Assembly (NCBI RefSeq): GCF_014356525.2
Contig: NC_052507.1
Coordinates: forward strand, 62,746,295 to 62,810,294
Reading direction: 5' to 3'
From: Nilaparvata lugens
Lineage: Eukaryota; Arthropoda; Insecta; Hemiptera; Delphacidae
Length of the DNA: 64,000 nt
The notes beneath the pieces were generated by a model. The model was not told where the DNA came from and ran no database searches. It saw nothing but the letters and a program-made list of their open reading frames with translations. The first letter of the stretch is position 1. Each line of letters begins with the position of its first letter. This document shows positions 59,493 through 64,000 of this stretch, piece after piece. A program made the position numbers and the translations under genes.

Positions 59493-60287
59493 AAAAGTGT
59501 GACTTTTCAGTATTTATTATATAAAAAATACTAAAAAGTCGAAAACATAGAATGTGAAAGTTTGGTTATGTAGCTGAGAATATGTATTATCGAAGAAAAA
59601 TAAGTGCAAGCTTCATTACATTTTAATATATATTATTATCTACAATAATATTAAGGTACTCAATTTCTAGTCGAAAGTTTGTTTTTGCTTTTAATTCACA
59701 TCTACGGTATCGTTTCATCTGCAAAAGATTATTCTATCCAGTAGTTTATTCTGTCCATGTAAGCTTAGCCAGTTCTGATAAAGCTTAACTACGGTACGGT
59801 AACTTGATTTACTCAGACCTAAGTACTGTATTTGATTTTATAAAGTAAGGACTAAGCCACATGAGGTGTTTTTCTGATGTATTGGCAGGGCAAGAAACTC
59901 TTTAATTGGCTTATTATCAGCTAATTCCCAAATGCCAATCCAATCAAGCCCTGATGAGTCGCTAAATAAATTTGCATTATGTGGCTTGACCCTAAAGGTA
60001 CGATTTCTTTGTGATGACTCGACAATTCTAGCTTTTTGCGACGGCTTTAGTTTATCATGTCTAGTCCACGCTCTCGCCAAGTCGCTTGCCAAGTGGTGTG
60101 CTGTGCCCAGTCGGTAAGCTTGGCCACGTTTGTTTTGCTATCCACACTGCAATGTGACCATTTGAGGATGTTCAGCTCGCTACCCGCCTTCGTTCGACAA
60201 AAATCGAAGCGATAACGAGCGCTCCTGATTCATCCTGATTAACAGAGTTGTTCTGAATGCATTCTGATGGCAAACAAATTAATTTGA
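59493..60287. other. Region between transposon and LINE, no recognised gene
   Basis: A minus-strand open frame (59838-60092, ending KNTSCGLVLTL, no ATG) and the plus-strand CAGTCGGTAAGC donor-like site at about 60108 are noted, but nothing recognisable is encoded. It could hold regulatory sequence or the first AP2S1 exon, though no ATG/GT junction was found. Confidence 0.3.
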
Positions 60288-60296
60288 ATCAAATAA

Positions 60297-60470
60297 ATAA
60301 ATGTTTTTAACAAATCTACTACCGTACATCATTTACAGAAAATATTAGATAAATTACAATTAAATACAATAGTTAGTTACCAAAAATGTCTTATTATGTG
60401 TCCTCTACATGTTTAGTTTTTTTTTTGTGTGGAAATTGACCTACTCCACTATGGCGTACCATGTTCAATA
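60297..60470 (-). repeat. LINE 3' untranslated fragment
   Basis: AAATAAATAAATG, ATATTAGATAAATTACAAT, ATTATGTGTCCTCTAC, and GACCTACTCCACTATGGCGT match the reversed LINE tail at 25373-25535. No coding part. Confidence 0.7.
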
Positions 60471-61600
60471 GTAGGTTCAAATTTAATGGTGACTTTTCAT
60501 ACGGAGCTTGGGGTGTCTCAGGGTTTAATACTGGGGCCAATCCTGTTTATCATAATGATAAATGACCTGGACGACAATGGCTCAACTCTTCTCTTCGCTG
60601 ATGATACATCATTGCTGTCATCTGGCATTGACCTTCAGCAGGTGTTGGAGATGTCAGCGGAGCATCTGCGGTCGTCAACTTCATGGTTCCAGGTCAATCG
60701 CTTCCAACTAAACGAGAGCAAGACGCAAAACATCATCTGCAGCTTGTCGCGAAGACTGCCTCAAGAACAGGAACCGGTGAAGCTGTTGGGCTTTGTATTG
60801 GATTCGAAACTCAGCTTGGCTAGCCACATCCAACAGGTGACTGGGAGACTGTCCCGAATCTGTTTTCTGTTGCTCAAGCTGAGGGGACAGGTGACAGAGA
60901 CATATCTGGTTATGGTGTATCATGCACTTTTCCACTTCCATATCTCCTATGGTCTACTCATGTGGGGTCATTCAGCCAAGGTTGTGGTCATACTTAAGCT
61001 GCAAAAACGGGATGCTAGGGTTATAACTGCAAGCGAACATCATACATATTGCAAGCCCATTTTTGTTAGACTGGGTATCCTAACAGTGGTCAGCCACTTC
61101 CCTCTTCTCTGCCTCATGTATATCAAGAAGAAACAAAAAAATTTGTTGACTCGGACTGATGTACATCACCAAAACACCAGGCATCGAGTGCTGTTTGACA
61201 TACCCAGGGTGCGCCTCCAGAGATCGCGGGTATGCTACAGGAGTGCCGCTCTCTGCTACTTCAACAGGCTTCCTGCAGTAGTGAAGCAGTTGGATACCAG
61301 CAAGTTCGAGAGGGTTGTGACCGGTTTTTTGAGAGCCAGGGCTTATTATGATGTACAGGAATTTTTAGACGATGACCTGTCTCAAATACTATCTGGCTAA
61401 CTTGCCAGTAAGTCAAAGAGCAAGGCCTTATATGTTAACTAAGTGTGCTTTATCTTGATCACTCCCATCTTGATAAATTTGTGTTTTTTTTGTTTCTGAC
61501 TTTCATTGTGAAATGACGCCATCGAGCCCAAAGTGTGGGTAATGGATGAAGAAGAAGGTATAAGGTACATCACTAGAGATTTGCTAGTGTGAGACATTTC
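60471..61600 (+). pseudogene. 5'-truncated LINE (RT C-terminal half to end)
   Basis: The frame to 61400 reads ELGVSQGLILGPILFIIMIN (a mutated GVPQGS motif), LLFADDTSLLSSG, VKLLGFVLDSKLSLASHIQQ, SYGLLMWGHSAKVV, and RTDVHHQNTRHRVLFDIPR. It is open for over 300 codons but begins within the RT domain. The 3' tail runs into AAATAAAATATAATAATT next to the AP2S1 exon. Confidence 0.82.
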
Positions 61601-61634
61601 ATAAATAAAATATAATAATTGGTTGAAATTTCAG

Positions 61635-61784
61635 ATTCGATTTATCCTGATTCAGAATAGAGCTGGTAAGACGAGGCTTGCCAAATGGTACATGAACTTC
61701 GATGATGACGAAAAACAAAAACTGATTGAAGAAGTACATGCAGTGGTCACAGTTCGGGATGCCAAGCATACTAATTTTGTTGAG
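61635..61784 (+). CDS. AP2S1: AP-2 complex sigma subunit, first full coding exon
   Basis: AP-2 sigma is the small subunit of the plasma-membrane clathrin adaptor, with a longin-like fold that helps bind dileucine sorting signals during endocytosis. The 50 codons encode [40 protein letters not shown] and [10 protein letters not shown], nearly identical to animal AP2S1 from residue 2. The acceptor TTTCAG directly precedes the Ile codon, so the initiator Met must be the last codon of an upstream exon, which was not found. The donor is GAGGTCAGT. The frame is intact and matches the usual small-chain start. Confidence 0.96.
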
Positions 61785-61871
61785 GTCAGTTTAATTATTA
61801 TTCATTAGTTTTTATTAATTTCTACAGGGCTACTTGCTAATTTGTTTCAGGGCCCTAAGCTTAATACTACA

Positions 61872-62290
61872 TAATATTTGAGTAGATTTTAGGGGTGAAG
61901 AAATACAATTTACTACCTGAAAAGTGGTCATCTCTCATCATTTCTCTCATCTTGGTAGAGAGTTACTGGGAAGGATATTTTTAATTTTCTTTCCAAGGAA
62001 TGGACATTGATATGTCCAAAGCTCCGCCAATTTATGTAGTTGCATTACAATATTATCTTGTATAGTTATTCCAAATTGATTTTTTTCATATCATTGTACA
62101 GTTCAATAATCATTTTCTCAGTTTATATTTTTTCATATCATTGTACAGTTCAATAATCATTTTCTCAGTTTATATTATGTAAATTCATCTAAAACTTTGC
62201 TGTATTGTAAGCTATTGTATAAGTGTATAAGCCAGTAGCCTATATATTGTAATCTACATAAATAAAGTATTCAATCAATCACTCATTACC
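61872..62290. other. AP2S1 intron: repeated block and LINE tail
   Basis: ATTTGAGTAGATTTTAGGG at 61877 recurs near 62922. A 49-bp tandem duplication (CATATCATTGTACAGTTC) lies at about 62085-62180, followed by a LINE-like tail (GCCAGTAGCCTATATATTG, AATAAAGTATTC). Confidence 0.5.
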
Positions 62291-62349
62291 CACGCACAAG
62301 CCTAAGAGATTATGTGGGCATCACCCTCACTATTATTATGGCGAGATGG

Positions 62350-62820
62350 CCATGAAGTTGTCCCTGCATGGTAAATCCAGCAAAGTTGAATTGTCTAGGA
62401 AATCCCGAACTTTTCCGTTGTAATGAGCCAGCACAGCTGGTTCACCGTCATGATGAAATTAAAAGGGCACTTGTTCATCTTGTTAAGCATGACGGAGCAC
62501 ACTCTTATTTCCACGGAGAATTTTGGAATTTTTTAGACATTCGCTTTCAACTTCGCTGGATTTACCACGCAGAGCCAATTTTTATGGCCACCTCGCTCAC
62601 CGGATTTAACATCGATGGATTTCTTGCTGTTGGGTTTCATTAAGGATAAGGTTTATGTTCCACCTCTACCAGACAATCTTAATGACCTCCGAAAACGGAT
62701 CACATTCGGATCGCTGCGGTTGCACAAGTTACGCCTGATATGATGGTACGTGTATGGCAAGAAATCGATTATCGGTGGGATGTATCACATCGAACCAAAA
62801 TAACACCCACACCTTAAACT
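62350..62820 (+). pseudogene. Mariner-type transposase 3' half, decayed
   Basis: The open stretch 62368-62643 has KHDGAHSYFHGEFWNFLDI, FQLRWIYHAEPIFMATSLTG, degraded forms of QQDGAPPHF..VR and RWIGR.GP..WPPRSPD. In another frame the sequence continues IKDKVYVPPLPDNLNDLRKR, RVWQEIDYRWDVSHR, as at the end of mariner-type transposases. The first catalytic region is missing, and stops and frameshifts are present. Confidence 0.72.
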
Positions 62821-63385
62821 TGAAGTGTCTTGTAACAAAATGACACCTTTCTCAATTCTGTAAATAATTTTAATAAATATTTCTGTGCTTTCAAAGTTGT
62901 AAAGTCCTTTTATACTCTGTATTTGAGTAGATTTTAGGGATCAATAAATACAATATTTTACAATTATAAACTTCATTGTTTTAATTGTATTAATTGTTAT
63001 AGTATTCTAATTTGTAATGTGATTGTTTTTGATGAATAAATTTTCATTTGAATTTGAATTATTTTAATCCGGATGGGAGGATAGAGATATCCGAGACTCA
63101 AATGTACACGACATTTCCAATTCCGTTTTCCTCGACAGCTAGTGGATGCTACTATATTATTGCCCCCGTGTGCCGGCTGCTTTATGTAGACCTATATATT
63201 GGTAGATAGTTTGTTCTTGTGAATGTTATAACTCTATCAAATCCAATATTGCAATTAATTTGGCTTCAAGAACGTAAGATCTCATTATTGAAAAATATTT
63301 TCATCTATTAAATTTGATCTTAAGACTGCAATATCGTGTTGGAAACCAACACATCTTCAGTTGTACTGATTCATGGGAGAAATCT

Positions 63386-63547
63386 AAAGGTGCGTACAGA
63401 TATACGCGCCGCGAACATGAGCAATTCACTATTAATCAGCTGACTATATCTGTATTTTTACAGAAACGGTAAGATACAGACATAAAAAGCTTGGCATCAG
63501 CTGATTAGAAGTGAATTGCTCGCGGCGCGTAAATCTGTACGCACCTT
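63386..63547. repeat. Hairpin MITE (AAGGTGCGTACAGATATACG), third copy
   Basis: Arms AAGGTGCGTACAGATATACG and CGTAAATCTGTACGCACCTT are inverses; the right arm has lost a few bases of GCGAACATGAGC. Sister of 24259-24429. Confidence 0.87.
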
Positions 63548-63900
63548 AATAAAAAATGTGGATGTGACAATAATAGAACTGTGTTTTTTAAATTATGGAG
63601 AAACTCTATAATATAAATTCATATTCAACTAATCTCATTAAGATGTCCGCAGAAGGAAATAAATTGGAAATTGCAGTTGTTCAAATGCTAATTAATGAAT
63701 AATAATTATTAAACGGAAATCTAAATTAATTGCTGTAAATAACCCCGTATAGTAGCGCTCATCCAATTTCCATCTAGCTGTTCACCCTGTTGTCAATATT
63801 TGCAGTAGCAGAAGACTTCGGGGTTATCTACAGCATTTAATTGGGATTTCTGTTTAATAATAATTTTTTATTAAGATGTCATTGTTTTTCTCGGTTTCAG

Positions 63901-64000
63901 TTTCGCAACTTCAAAATAGTATACAGAAGGTATGCTGGTCTCTACTTTTGTATTTGCGTGGACGTCAACGATAATAACCTGTGCTACCTGGAGGCCATCC
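63901..64000 (+). CDS. AP2S1: AP-2 sigma, second coding exon, cut by window end
   Basis: The acceptor CTCGGTTTCAG precedes [33 protein letters not shown], which continues directly after NFVE of the previous exon in phase 0. NNLCYLEAI is the insect-type variant of this very conserved block. The remaining part of the 142-residue protein lies beyond the window. Confidence 0.96.

Noticed and set aside
1..64000. CRISPR arrays, bacterial operons, endogenous viral genes
   Set aside because: Spliced eukaryotic genes and TEs explain the content. Tandem repeats seen lack unique spacers, and no viral gene was recognised.

Overview
The window looks like insect nuclear DNA, most likely from a hemipteran such as a planthopper (inferred from gene similarity and repeat style; no species marker is present). 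It is AT-rich, with short exons separated by long introns packed with transposable elements (TEs). Two host genes are recognised, both on the + strand. The 3' half of exportin-7 (XPO7/RanBP16) runs from 1106 to the stop codon at 47824-47826 in thirteen exons. They give one uninterrupted frame of 664 residues, matching roughly the last 60% of the about 1,087-residue animal protein. The AP-2 clathrin adaptor sigma subunit (AP2S1) starts near the right end, with one complete coding exon (61635-61784) and one cut by the window edge (63901 onward).

Almost everything else is TE-derived, often nested. From 1 to 14.8 kb: a palindrome-rich inverted-repeat element, a 5'-truncated LINE with a 10-bp target duplication, tRNA-derived SINEs (one interrupted by a Harbinger-like element carrying the start of a MADF gene), GC-rich palindromes with Helitron-like 3' units, and a fold-back mariner. 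From 15 to 22.5 kb: a Tc1/mariner-type element holding two later insertions (a hairpin MITE and a solo LTR), then a second solo LTR that has itself been hit repeatedly. One insert in that second LTR is a long fold-back element carrying an intact 96-bp piece of a Musashi RNA-binding-protein exon with its splice donor. From 23 to 31 kb: MITEs, LINE tails, a transposase N-terminal fragment and a second fold-back mariner. From 32 to 39 kb: a Crypton-like fragment, an RNase-H LINE tail, and a 4-kb Harbinger-type element holding three LINE tails, a 60-bp minisatellite and a 67-bp GC-rich tandem array. From 40 to 47.6 kb: a second MADF-bearing Harbinger element, a 360-bp AC microsatellite seeded in a dispersed repeat, and a hAT element inside a MITE inside another repeat.

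Downstream of XPO7 (47.8-61 kb) lie a 3' region built of seven AATAAA-like tandem units, a nest of three LINEs and a MITE, a GC-rich inverted-repeat element, a pogo/Tigger-type transposon with a 528-codon transposase ORF, and another LINE. The two host genes are unrelated in pathway: XPO7 is a nuclear transport receptor and AP2S1 acts in endocytosis. The strongest leads are the Musashi exon capture, the two MADF-bearing Harbinger elements with different stops at the same codon, and the pogo element.
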